Assembly: GCA_023374045.1 (NCBI GenBank)
Contig: CM041780.1
Coordinates: 96,567,005-96,631,004, forward strand
Direction of reading: 5' to 3'
Length of the DNA stretch: 64,000 nt
Source: Limonium bicolor
Taxonomy: Eukaryota > Streptophyta > Magnoliopsida > Caryophyllales > Plumbaginaceae
Part shown: positions 22,607-34,100 of the stretch, one piece after another
How the letters are laid out: each line of letters begins with the position of its first letter
Position numbering within the stretch: position 1 is the stretch's first letter
The notes under the pieces: model-generated
Databases searched by the model: none
The model's input: only the letters and a program-made list of their open reading frames with translations
What the model was told of the DNA's origin: nothing
Program-made: the position numbers and the translations under genes

Positions 22607-22690
22607 TTCATAATATACAAGGTATTTATTTAAAAATGAAATTTATTGTGTCCCGAACAAAAACTTTACCTGCCGTTACAAACCTGCTGA

Positions 22691-25600
22691 ATGGAGACCG
22701 ACGGCACTTTCGATCCGGTATGTGCCAGTGTTTGATTCCTCTTCTTGAAGATGCCGAGTTCTTGGTTCACATTTTCTCTTTTCTTTCATCCTTTCTGTCA
22801 AGCAGCAACTGATTCACGCCATTTTCAAGCTTGTTTGGCAAAGAAGGGCCCTCGGTTAGTCATTCTCCCATTTCTTTTGCTTTCTATTGTACGTTAGAAT
22901 CTTGATTTTGCCGCTCACTACTTTCGTCCATTTCTCCAAATTGAAGAGCGAGAGAAAGAGAGGGAACCAAATGAACGCGCCGAAACATTGGAAACCGAGG
23001 TATTTGTTAATTTATTTCGATAATTGAAAACTTTTCTTATTTAGTTGTACAACGATGGTAGGAACTTCTCGATAATGTCAGAAGCAAGAGGAATCCTTCT
23101 TGCACCTGTTCTTGATGATTGGTCCTCTTTTTTGATCCATATCATGTATATCAAGGTTGAGCGAATGATTAGTCTTTCCAGTTTACTGCTTTCCTCTAGA
23201 AACCATAGTCGCCCTACTATTCTGAACCTATGTTTCACCAAAATGGGAAGGGTTTTGGAAACAGGAATGTACATAGTTTCCTTAAAAATTTAGTCATATA
23301 TATATGATGCTAATGGAAATAGTTAATAGCTATATGAGATAATATATGTATTTAAGTTAATTTGTGCCATATTATTTAAAATGAGCATTAATTGAATAGT
23401 TTACACCGTTATTTAGTCTATTAAATGATGTAATATATTAGTATATAAAGTATAACAAAGGGCAAACCCCGGTGCGTAGCACTCCCCGGCTCATGCGGGG
23501 GTAGGGGAAGAAGCGGTCATACAGTAAGCAGTCTTCCCCTTACATTTCTGCAACGAGGCTGTTTGCACAACTCGAACCTGTTACTTGCTTGTCACCAGTG
23601 GAGCAACTTACTGAACTGTATGTTTCACCAAAAAACACTTCAAGGAAGTTTTAAAGATGTCTTGAAGTTTCGAGTTTTGGAAACCTGCTAGAAGTTTCAG
23701 TGCAACATAGTTGTGGACTTCTTGAATATAAGGACTGTTGAGATTCATTTGAGTACTTTTCATTCATCTGTGCAAAATGAGGGTTCCATCTACAATTTCC
23801 TTCGATATTATTGCATTTCTGTCTGCCTTCTGCTCTATGTCTAAATTTTATAGCACATCGGTCTGATTTTGACTTAAGTCTCACTGTCATTGCACATTGG
23901 TCTATTTTTGCCTTACATCTAAATATTATTACTCATCTTATATGTTTGGGGTAGATCCTTTCATCCAAGTATAGTCTTGAGACTATATACGTTGCCCCCA
24001 TTTTGTGGATGCTGGCTGGCACTGCTTCCTGATGGGTAACATACCCTTCAATAAGGGCTATTTAGCACCTTTATTCTGCCACAAGCAATCTTGTTCAATA
24101 TCTACATCCAATTGCTGTCTTTGTTAAGTACTACAAAATTTGTCCATCAGCGTTTTGTTGTATAGTGCTGCTCAAATGCGAGAACTATTTTTTGCAAAAG
24201 GACACTTAATTAGCTGTAACTGCAGGAAGGAGCAGCTGGCTCAAGTAAAAGGACTCGATCAACCACTGGTAATTGTTTGTTTCTGTTATTCATAGTTTTT
24301 CAACAAAGTTAGAGAGATGCCCAGTGAATTCAGAATCAGTGAGAGCCCTTTGGATTAAATAAGAGACTGTATTCCATAATATCAATGGATACTCTTACCA
24401 AGATCTCTCTTCTCTTTACATAACGTCTCTTGGAGCCACTTATTATCAAAGTTAATAAATAAGGTACCAAAAGTAGCAAACCAATTAATGAGCTCATAAG
24501 GGTCCTGGGTTCGAAACCTACCCACTATCGTAACTATCATAAAAATTAATGAGCTCATAAGGGAACAGTTAGCGATCTTCCATTCTTAAACTCTATGAAT
24601 CATAGGTCATCTTCACATCTAGCTTAAGGATGAATCTAGTGAAATATTCCTCCTATTATTTTCAGCAAGGAAGATATTGGCAAAACTTATTTTACACCGC
24701 CAATGCCCTTTTGATTGAAGCTCATTGGTTTTGGTCGGTGACCTCTCTAACCATCACTCTGTTTATGGTGTGCAATCCTGTTATCCTAAAGGCATCGACT
24801 ACGTAAATGAAGATTTATGTGGTTTCTGTGTAGATAATTTAAAGTCAGCTATGATGGTTATTATAGTTACCTCACACAAATGATATTCTACTATTATGAA
24901 ATCCTTGGTCTTGAAATGAAAACGTATGCTGGCATATTATATGTGGAGAAAACCAACTGCATAGTTTAATGGATATCCCTTTGATAGAGGAACAAGTGAA
25001 GGATCAATGAAAGATGATATTTTTCATATTGCTGCTGTACAAACGATCTGGCTGGGAGAAAGAAGAGATCGTTTTGAGTACGAATGAGGTTGATTTAGAT
25101 GAACTGAACTTGAAAACGATCCTCTTTCTGTTTAGAGGGTGAGATATAGTGTACACGCGCGTGTGAAAATTGCGTTAGAAATTCTGAGTTCCTGGCATGT
25201 GAATAGCAAAGTATATTGCTAGTGCTTATCTACCCACAAGATAAGAGATCATGACAAAGTGATTTTTTATCAGCAATCTAATATGACAATGGGCAGAATT
25301 TGAAGAGGGAAGAGTAGATGGTAACCATTACAATCAGTTTTCGATTGAGGATACAAGAATCAAGAATCTAAAATGTAGTTATGGTGGTTGAATTCCTAGC
25401 TTCTTCAGACATCTAACCATCTACTGCAGGTGATGTTAATAATTAGTGTTTGGTATTTGCAACAGATCATGCTCTTTGCAATTATGTCGTAACGTCAGCA
25501 ATTGTGATAGGAAAAGGGAGAGAATAAATTGGTCAGTGAGGGGTGCAGTTGTAATTTTCTACCTATTATTTTAGTAAGCTACTAAGTCTTGGACTATATA

Positions 25601-26035
25601 AAAATGACTTAAGCTATTGTTTAGATCATCTAGTCATTGGATGAAATAGAGAGTAGGCCACTATGGTGGATGTTGGGAGGGTTTATCCCTAAAATAGAAA
25701 GATTGTCTTCTTATTTGTATCAAATTACTAGTGACGTAAGATGCCGCTTAAAACTTGACCTTTGATTTTCTTGCAACAGCTAATGCAAATGCCTTGAAGC
25801 TGAGCAGTGAACTACTGCGCATTTTTGTCACAGGTAATTAGTCATTGGTATTCTTCCTTGTGCAACTGTGGTATCCTTCTGCCTCGTGTCTTCTTTTCAG
25901 TAATGTTTGGATCTTTTTTTTGTTCATTTAGAGGCAATTCAGCGTGCTGCTACTATTGCTGATGCGGAAGGGGTGAACAAGATAGAAGGGACACATTTGG
26001 AGAGGATTCTTCCCCAGTTTCTTCTGGATTTTTGA
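22691..26035 (+). CDS. MHF2: MHF2 / CENP-X homologue, six exons
   Basis: Exons 22691-22717, 22806-22854, 22947-22999, 24226-24268, 25780-25833 and 25932-26035 all join in frame at GT-AG sites and give a 109-residue protein. The N-terminal part reads METDGTFDP then QLIHAIFKLVWQRR. A charged linker ERERE-type stretch follows, then a TANANALKLSSELLRIF helix and TEAIQRAATIADAEG. The end THLERILPQFLLDF is the hallmark C-terminus of CENP-X/MHF2. The family is a small histone-fold protein that pairs with MHF1 (CENP-S), binds DNA with the FANCM helicase, and in plants limits meiotic crossovers; it also belongs to the kinetochore CENP-T-W-S-X complex. No stops or lost splice sites are seen. The start was chosen because METDGTFD aligns with the family N-terminus. 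The tRNA array ends only about 40 bp upstream, so promoter elements may lie inside the repeat. Introns 3 and 4 hold SINE pieces. Confidence 0.93.
23458..23620 (-). mobile_element. Au-type SINE in MHF2 intron 3
   Basis: The plus strand shows the reverse complement of the plant Au SINE layout: gggcaaaccccggtgcgtagcac at its 3' end, a G-rich tract near 23500, ttccccttacatttctgcaacgaggctgtttgc, and ctcgaacctgttac, which on the minus strand is a Pol III B box (GGTTCGAG). The element lies in the intron opposite to the gene's direction. The 5' part with the A box is degraded. Confidence 0.8.
24483..24563. mobile_element. 5'-truncated SINE fragment with 20-bp target duplication
   Basis: A 41-bp insert (24503-24543) contains tgggttcgaaacc, a Pol III B-box sequence, and ends in an A-rich stretch. 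It is flanked by perfect 20-bp direct repeats starting aattaatgagctc (24483-24502 and 24544-24563). The insert is all that remains of a tRNA-derived SINE. It sits in intron 4 of MHF2. Confidence 0.75.
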
Positions 26036-26315
26036 GGTGATTTAGTGGCCTGATGACACTAAATTGCAACACACTGCTTGAGTTTCACGACAATATTTTT
26101 AATAGGGATCTGTCCCAAATCACTTCTGACAAACAACTTAAACACTTAATATAGTTGGACTGTCATTGTAGACGACTAGAAGTTGTAGACTATATGGTCA
26201 AGTGCTAAACAAGGCTTATTATGCATACTGTTAATTTAGAACAATCAACTCTTGCAATTGTATAGCTGCATTATGTGGACAAACAAAGGCTGAGATGAGA
26301 TGACTTTGTAAGCTT

Positions 26316-28183
26316 TTAGTGTTCGATTTGAGACAGCATGCATCTGACGTCTTTACTGCCAGGCCTCTCCTTGGGGTCTTCACGAGTGCAAAAGCATGCA
26401 ATTTTCAGAACTTGAAGCATCTGCTCTGTGTACCCATCACTTCTTATATTTGGATCTATCGCACTCTCGGGTCTTCAGAAGTCATCTTATTTCTCATCCA
26501 CTTCACCAGCTGCATCTCCGGTGTGTTTTGAAAGAACGGATCAGAAGGGAATTTCCCCACCACAAGTGCCCCCAATATCACCCCGTAACTGTAAATATCA
26601 CATTTGTCTGTGAACTTTAATGTCTGGTGATACTCTGGTGCTATGTATCCCAAAGTCCCCACCCATTTTGAAGATGTGACATGTGTGTATCCTCAGGCAT
26701 TGGTTTAGCAAGCCCAAAATCTGCAATTCTGGGTTCCATGTCATCATCCAGTAGGATGTTGCTGGTTTCAGATCTCTGTGAATGATTTTTGGGTTGTTGT
26801 TGACGTGGAGATGTCTAGTCCAACAGCCACCCCTAGTGCTATCTTGTACCTAGCCAACCAATTTAACTCCCTTGTTCCAGCTGAAGCCTGATTGAGTATA
26901 TCTTGCAAGCTGCCATTTTTCATGAACTCGTAGACCAGGAAATGGCAATCAGGTCTTGGCATATGAGCCAACAGAGCAAGTAGATTTCTATGTCGTATCT
27001 TACCAACTGTTTGAATCTCTGATCTGATTGCCGCATCTTCGAGTTCAGTTGTTTACTCTCTTCTTCGGTTAGTGATGCCGCCTCCCTGGGTGTTGAATGA
27101 CCTTCTTTATAGCAATGAGTTTCCCATTGCTGCCTGGCAACTCAGCCTTGTAAACCTCACCACAAGCCCCTCGGCCTACAATTTGCAAGTTTGCTAACCC
27201 ATCCTCATTTTCCAAGAAAGCGAGATCCTCGGCTCTCTTAATCAATGGGCTGAAAAATGGCTGGCCCTTCCGGCTTTGCTCTTCTTGCTAAGACCACTAT
27301 TATCCTGTAAAGGAGAGAGAAAAACAATCCAAGGATACTACCAGCAATTCCCCCAAATAGGACCCAAGTATGCCTTTTTCACCTTCTTGTGCTGTGTTTG
27401 TGTGATGTTGATGTTACTGGAGAAGGAGCCTTGGCTGTCCCATGATGAGAATGTGCTGTTTGGGTGACGGAGCAGGAGCAGTGTGAATGCTTCCCCTGGT
27501 TGAGTTTTGAGATAATATGTATCTCCGAGGTACTATGCTTCTGGTTTCTGTACGGGATGGTATATACTGAACCCTTTCTGGTCCAAAATGTGCTCATTTC
27601 CAGATATGTTGGACTTCAAACTTGGAAAGGATTTTAGCGCTGATGGAATCTTTCCTGTGAACAGGTTATCACCGAGGGACAGGATTTCCAGGTTTGGGAG
27701 GTGGTTTAGAAAACTCAAGTCTCCAGAAAACTGATTTGATGAGAGATCAAGGACACGGAGACGAATGAGTTTTGATAGGTCAGTGGGAATTTGACCGGAG
27801 AAACGATTGTTTTTGAGGTTGAGAATTTCTAGCTTTTGGCAATTGATAATCTGGGATGGGAGTTGGCTAAAGAGGTAGTTGTTTGAGAGTGTTAATTCTC
27901 TCAGCTCTGTGAGGTTTCCAATGAAAGGAGAGAGTGAGCCTTTGAGATGTTGTGAGTCAAACACCAAGTGGGTGATTTTTAGGATTGATGTGTGGGTTGA
28001 AATCCGCTTCTCGCATAGAACACCATTGTTGCTGCAAGGTTTTTGGCGTGGTAGGCCTAGTTGTTTTTGGATGTGGATGAAAGGTTTGTGGTCTGATGGG
28101 TCAAGGATTAAGCTGGCGTGGGAGAGGAGTGTGAGGGAGAGGAAGACGGGGGTGATCAATAATAGGTAGGAAGTGGTCTCCAT
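26316..28183 (-). pseudogene. SOBIR1-like LRR receptor kinase pseudogene
   Basis: The start codon at 28183 opens 216 codons: a signal peptide (LLLITPVFLSLTLLSHA), the DPSDHKPFIHIQKQLGL cap, and about four leucine-rich repeats (LRELTLSNN, LEILNLKNN, LRVLDLSSN, LEILSLGDN). A stop at about 27533 follows. Further left, in shifting frames, come the juxtamembrane ENEDGLANLQIVGRGACGEV, IAIKKVI with the ATP-binding lysine, HFLVYEFMKNGSLQDIL, HRDLKP, IADFGLAKPMPED, GTLGYIAPEYHQTLKFTDKC and the end DVRCMLSQIEH then a stop at 26316-26318. The order and wording match SOBIR1/EVR, the co-receptor kinase for receptor-like proteins in plant immunity and abscission. At least four frame breaks make it non-functional. 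It lies tail-to-tail with MHF2, 280 bp apart. The functional paralogue must be elsewhere if the species has one. Confidence 0.88.
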
Positions 28184-30009
28184 AAGGGGAGGAGGGCTGG
28201 AGGCCGCCTTCTTTCTTTGATGTGGTAAGTTTCTAATTCAGTTGTTTTTTCATTCTTCTGGTTGCATTGGTGGGTTTTGATTAGTTGTAGCTGGAAATTT
28301 GTTCAAGTTTTATAGTGCCAGTTCTGATATGGAAAGTCTAGTTATCTTGAAAGAAGGAAGTTTCTTTCCTCCTGTGCAGTCTACCACGGCTGCGACAATG
28401 TAACCCAAAGAAAGAAAGGACATACTGTTTGGTTGACTGGAAATGCTTTTCTCAGCCAGGCTTATGGTTAATTTGCAGTGCATATTTCTTTTGTTTACCA
28501 AATCCATCTTTTCAGCTCCAGCTCTTCCTTAGATTGTCTTTACTCGCTGGCATGACTTGCATAACGGGGTGTAAGGTACTCGGGCCCGGCTAAGTAATTT
28601 GAGTGGACCACGTCATTAGGATGCAACAGGAATTGAAAAATTAAATTAATGTAGTATTTTGGAGGTTTGCCTTTGATTGGTTCCACCGTCCTAATTTCCA
28701 CACGTCAAAATCAGTTGGAAGTTCTCTGCTTCACTTTACTCGAAAATTCAGGCAACTATGAAACATTGGGTCTTGTTATACCACAAACGCCCTGCTGACT
28801 GCTGGTCGTTTCGTTGACGTAACAATTGCTTCTGTCACGTTTGGATTCATGCATTATTGAGGACCCATTTGATATCTATTAACTTTTCTACTCGTCTCGA
28901 CTGAAAATAATCTTAGGAGATTTATGACTGCTACTACACATGTTAGTACTTTTAACCCTAGTTGTTCATTCCACTCTGCTTATTAACCATTCACGCAACG
29001 ATACTAACAATTGCTTGTGTTACATCAGAATTCTTTTTTCTTTTTTTTAAACACCGATTATTACTTAGATTTCAATGTCGTTATTGGCTGATGGATATTG
29101 TAAGTTTTGAAATTTAGTACTCGCACGATGTGCATATTATTCACCACCATTGACTTGAGTGATTAAGTCGTTTTAAGAAGTCGTTGGTGGTCCATATGCG
29201 TACATTACCCGTTTTTCTACTTCGGCCGTGCTCTTTTAATTAATATGAACTCGATATTACTCATGGGCCATAGGGTATTCACAATTGTTAAGCAATCTGT
29301 ATTATATAATTATCTTTGGTTATTTTTTATGCTACAATTTGTATAGAGTAAAAGTACATGTTTTATAAACTTTATTGTAAATATTATAAAGTTAGTATGT
29401 ATATTAGTACAATTTTAGGAATATTAGATTTCTATGTATACATTTATATATACATCAGCATAATTTTGAATGACCAAATATATAGTTTTAAGTGATCAAA
29501 TATACATATATGATAGCTACATATGGTTGTAGCCAAGAAATTGGGATTTGAGGTTCTAACATTCTTACACCTCCCATTATTTTTTTCTTGCTCCCACAAT
29601 TTCTTTTTACTTTACCCGTAAAATGGTTACTACTATTATTTATGTTTTCATTTCAAGATGTAATTATTATTTATTTATCTATTATTTTATTCTTTTGGAA
29701 AAACATATTTATTATTTATTTATTGTTGTTTTTTGTTGTATGTTGGTATTGTCTCCATGTTTTACTTTTTAAATACAAGCAATATTGAAAGAAGAATAAT
29801 TGAATATATTTAAAAAAAACATATAATAATGGAATATATTTTAAAAAATAGATAATTGGCGGCGAGTAAAAGAAAGCTAAACCATTAACAAAGATGGAAA
29901 TGAAGCACATATAGTAAATGGATAACAATAACTCATTCTAAAAAAACAACAATCATTAGTCTAAAATAAAATTAAATATTACATATATCAGTTGGGTTTA
30001 AATCTTTCC
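28184..30009. other. Intergenic, AT-rich, no gene recognised
   Basis: Upstream of the receptor-kinase pseudogene the sequence is at first of mixed composition (28184-28900) and then strongly AT-rich (29270-29990). Short open frames at 29588-29788 and 29716-29928 are hydrophobic, phenylalanine-rich translations of A/T runs and are not credible genes. I see no terminal repeats or RNA gene. Confidence 0.6.
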
Positions 30010-31130
30010 CCAATACCTCAAGTTAAAATCTTTCTACAATTGCGTAGGGGTCTCTTTATTGTAGGGTCGTCTACGATTAGCAAACATTTGTGCAACTATA
30101 GGATTATTTCTCATGTGATCGGTTATGTTGAAACTACTCATTTTCAAAATCCATCACATCATCTTGATGATTGTATGTATGTCATATGTCTTCAACAATC
30201 ATATTATGCAATATGATACAAACTCTCATGATTATTCCAAGAATCTTCTTATCCCAAATACGCGCTTCAGATCGAATGTTAGCAAACCTTTTTTGAAGAA
30301 CACCTAATGCACGCTCAACATCCTTTCTAGCACTTTCTTGGTGTTATGCAAAAAGCTTATCTTTGGCATCTTGCGGAAGACGAATAGTTTGAACAAAATC
30401 TGTCTGAGGAGGATATATTTCAACTACAAGATAATATCCAAGGTGATAGTCATTGTCGTTCACCGTAAAGTTAACTTCAGAGGCTCTCCCATATTCAACA
30501 TCAGCGAATAACAGAGATCGATCTACAACATTAATATCGTTGCAGGTGCTAGGAACTCCAAAGAATGAGTGTCATGTCCATTGATCATAAGATGCAGCGG
30601 TCTCTAAAATAATTGTTGGTTTGCCATGGTCCCCTCGAGAAAATTGCCCCTTCCATCTGGCTGAACAATTTACCCACGACCGATGCACACAATCAATACT
30701 CCCTAACTTGCTAGAAATCCACGATCTTTCCCAACTTGGAGAAGTAGTGTAGATCATCCTTGTTTGGCTTGAGTAGGTACTCATCTTCAAACATGTGGTC
30801 AATACCTACAACAATTTTTAAAGCATTGTAAGGCAGTGGTTTCACCTAACCTCACATATTTATCAATGGCGTCAGCAGGTGATCCATAAGCCAAAATACA
30901 AATAGCTGCCGTACACATTTGTAAAGTTGAAAGTCCTGTTTGTCTTGCTACTTCATTTCTTTGTTGAAAGTATGTAGAGTAGTTGTGGAGTGCTTCAACA
31001 ATGCGAAGAAAAGTGTGTTTCTACATTCGTAATAGACAATTGAATTGTTGATCGGTATACGTCGGTTGCTCCAAAAAGTAGTCATTAAATCCTCTCATTG
31101 TCGGTTTATTACCCTTTGACTTAACATCAA
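30010..31130 (-). pseudogene. PIF/Harbinger transposase (plant transposon protein family), broken
   Basis: From right to left the minus strand encodes, in several frames, MRGFNDYFLEQPTYTDQQF, YFQQRNEVARQTGLSTLQMC, TAAICILAYGSPADAIDKYV, LGSIDCVHRSWVNC, RGDHGKPTIILETAASYD, FFGVPSTCNDINVVDRSLLF, YHLGYYLVVEIYPPQTDFV and KDVERALGVLQKRF. These are the ordered blocks of the plant Harbinger-type nuclease (DDE_Tnp_4/Plant_tran). The catalytic acids D (SIDC), D (NDIN) and E (ERAL) are all visible, but stops and frameshifts separate them. The N-terminal side was cut by the long-LTR element at 31185. I found no terminal inverted repeats. Confidence 0.88.
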
Positions 31131-31184
31131 TGCCCTTGGATGTTGATTTTCTAAATTGATAATACCTTTAACCAATTCAATTTT

Positions 31185-34100
31185 TGTAACACCCCTACCG
31201 GTAATCCAGTCATTATCCCCTAATCTGTCTCAATTATCAATACGTAAGCAGCGGAATTCCAATACAACCAGGGGGGATACAATGCCGTTAGTCACCCACG
31301 TGACTAACAAGGCCAATCCAAATACAATACAACCATCCAAATTACAATATCGGTCTGATGACAAATATACCGAGTAATCTATACAACTATACATTCCATT
31401 CTTAATCAACCCTCAATCCAAATATGAACTTCAATTCCATACAATACAAATACAATATCCATTCAATACTATACCGAGTATCTACAATTCTCAAGTCTGC
31501 CGTTAACAAATCGGGCTCACAATAATATTTCAATAAGTACAACATTCCTAACCAACTACCCATGCTTATACAGCAACCCCGTCTTATACTCTTGGACGGT
31601 GATCAGCTTCGATGTTCCTGGAAAATAAAAACGGTGCCCCTAGGGGCTCACAAATTGCTGCATATGAAATTCGCATACCCCGCGTGCTAACGGGGGTACG
31701 CCGACTATTTTGGTCGAGAACATGCAATTCATTTTAATTCAATCCACATGCAGACAACATACATTATATATGTACATTACACAACCAATGTTCAACATAG
31801 ACTACAAACACTAACTCACACATCAAGAGGTTAGTTTATATTATGCTACACCTAGGCCTCGAGGGTTTCTACCTCACTATGCCTTTATCAATTCTTCAAT
31901 TGCCTTACCCACTCTCTTGGGTTACGCTTACTCAAATTCTCTTACTCTCAACCTCAAGCAAGTTCTACAATACTCAAACTCAATTCTCTACTCAAACTCC
32001 CTTTCTCAAGTCTCTCAAATCTCAACTCAATTCTCAATGCTCAAAATCTCAATTCTCAAATCAAATACTCAATTTCAATACTCAAAGGTATCTTTTAAGT
32101 CATTACACATGACCTCCGGGTGGAGTCATACACAAGACTCACCACCGGGCTTTCAGATACAAACGGAACTATACACTTAGCTCCTTAAATACTCAACTAC
32201 CGTTTCTCTACCGGACTACTCAAATTCCCTACACTCCTCTCTCGGAGTTATAATACAATCTCATGGATTAGCCTAGAAGTATCTCTCTCAATATCCTCTA
32301 ATAGCTTAGGGAATTACCAATGCCTAGTATTCTTAGATTTAAGGGTTTCCCTAACGTATTGAATACTCTCATGTTCGGGACATTGTTTATATTAGCCGGA
32401 TCCTCCCATTGTGGATCAACTATTATTCTAAGGGGTTTGGTGATCCCTTACCATTCTTTACTTCTCTCAAAGTTCATGTCTTTGAAATATCATCAATCCT
32501 CTAACTAGAGGTTCCTTACATTCTTCCACTATTAGTTGTTTTGTGGATTAATTCAATTCGGTTCTCTAACCGTTATCGGGAGTTTACTAATCTCGTACAC
32601 TCTCTCACATTCTAGTGAGTTCATAGGTTTGTGTTAGCGTTTCTTGGTTTGATAATTTTAGTGCGTTACCACGTTTTCATTAATTCACAACATGACTCTT
32701 TCTTCGAGTCACTAATCAAACAAGACTCAACTATGAGTTGAACTATATCACCCATTCAACATTCAAGCACTACATCCACAATCACACATTTCATGAATTA
32801 TACAAACTTCAAATTCAAAACACAATCTAACAGGGAACAATACAATACAAGCACAAGAAGGTGCAATCAATCCGATTTGCTTTTATCTTGTTTAGGTGAT
32901 CACAAAGCACACAAGCATACAAATCAGAGTAACACCGTTAGCATACGGGGCATGAGAAAATCATACCTTACACCATGGTTTAACTTTACCGGGTCGCCTT
33001 ATGTTCCTCGGTTTACTCTTGGTCCACTGATAACATTTCAAACATTTCTATTAATTTAGGGTACTACGGTATGTAAAACTAATACTCCCGTAATTAACCC
33101 CGTCATCCCGTTATTCCTTAGTTTTGTTCTTGTGTTCTTAAACTCACAACTTCTCATTTACTTCTAAACTTTGTTTACACTTCCAAGGACCTTTATAGGT
33201 CACCAAACAAGTCGTAAACATCATCTAAAACCATCTCCAATCAATTCCCCATCATTAGGACACTTAAAAACACTTTCTGTTCAATTTTTGCCTTGGTCCG
33301 GGTTTGTGTCCGGGGTTACAAACCTGGACCAAACACTGGAAATCATTTCTGCCATGTTTTTGCATAGGTCCGGGTCTGTGTACCGGTTTACAAACCTAGA
33401 CCACTCCCTGGGGTGACTTTCTGCCTAATTTTTGGGGTGGTTCGGGTTTGTGTACCGATTTGCAAACCCGGACCAACCCTGGAACTGTCAATTTTTTCTG
33501 TTTTTGACCAGTTTTCAACCCCTAATTCACACCTAATCATTCCCTAATCTTTCCACACATTTCATACATGTTTAAACACCTTAGAACATGCTTTAAACCT
33601 CTTCAAATCATTGGTCAAATCCCTACTCAAATCCTTGCTCAATTTCTACAAATTTCCATCCTCACTGTTACATTTTGCACACTTGTGCATTTCTAACTTC
33701 CTCTCGGTGGTTTACCCCTTGTTCTCACCCATTTTGACCATTCTCATTTCATCCTAGACAATTGCATTAACTATACCCAAGTCCATCCTCCATTTCCAAG
33801 ATTATAAACACTAACTCTTTTTCTACAAATTCCAAGTCTCCAAACCTCAATATGCTACAGATTTTACACACTCTCATATCCATTCTCCATCTACCATTTC
33901 AAGGTTATCAAACATCTCTACTCAACCCTATAAACAACTAAGTCCTCCATTTCATAAAGTCACCTCAAACACTTATTTTCTACCAAAATTTCGCCATAGT
34001 TTCCCCATAAACCTAACATATCCAAACTCATCCATTCTCACCAAAATCAATCCTAAACTAGCCACACCCATACAAGGGTTCTACCAGCACTCAAAATTCC

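Larger units (their letters stand above)
4532..22650. repeat. Tandem array of tRNA-Thr-bearing units
   Basis: A unit of roughly 1.0-1.4 kb recurs in direct orientation. Each contains, on the plus strand: a tRNA-like block (gene on the minus strand), a phrase like ttatttagaaatcaatttgtggagcc, a block like tttcctcaaaagtagattgttatttgtagtatc, a block like ggttgaaattatggattgtg, an exon-like cassette flanked by ttctcttctaaag and gtgagt, and a block like gatcatgaat...ccaaagatcacttcattcacgctagatcc. I count eleven tRNA-like blocks. Units are truncated, fused and partly inverted, and several hold insertions listed separately. The array runs leftwards into an LTR insertion at 4531, so its true left end is not visible. 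Its right end lies about 40 bp before the MHF2 start codon. Confidence 0.85.

Noticed and set aside
29588..29928. Hydrophobic membrane proteins on both strands
   Set aside because: They are translations of A/T homopolymer-rich sequence without start context or family.
31843..33416. Pairs of similar short proteins shared with 45711-46870
   Set aside because: Similarity is explained by the two LTR copies of one element; the frames are AT-rich and serine/leucine-rich with no domain.
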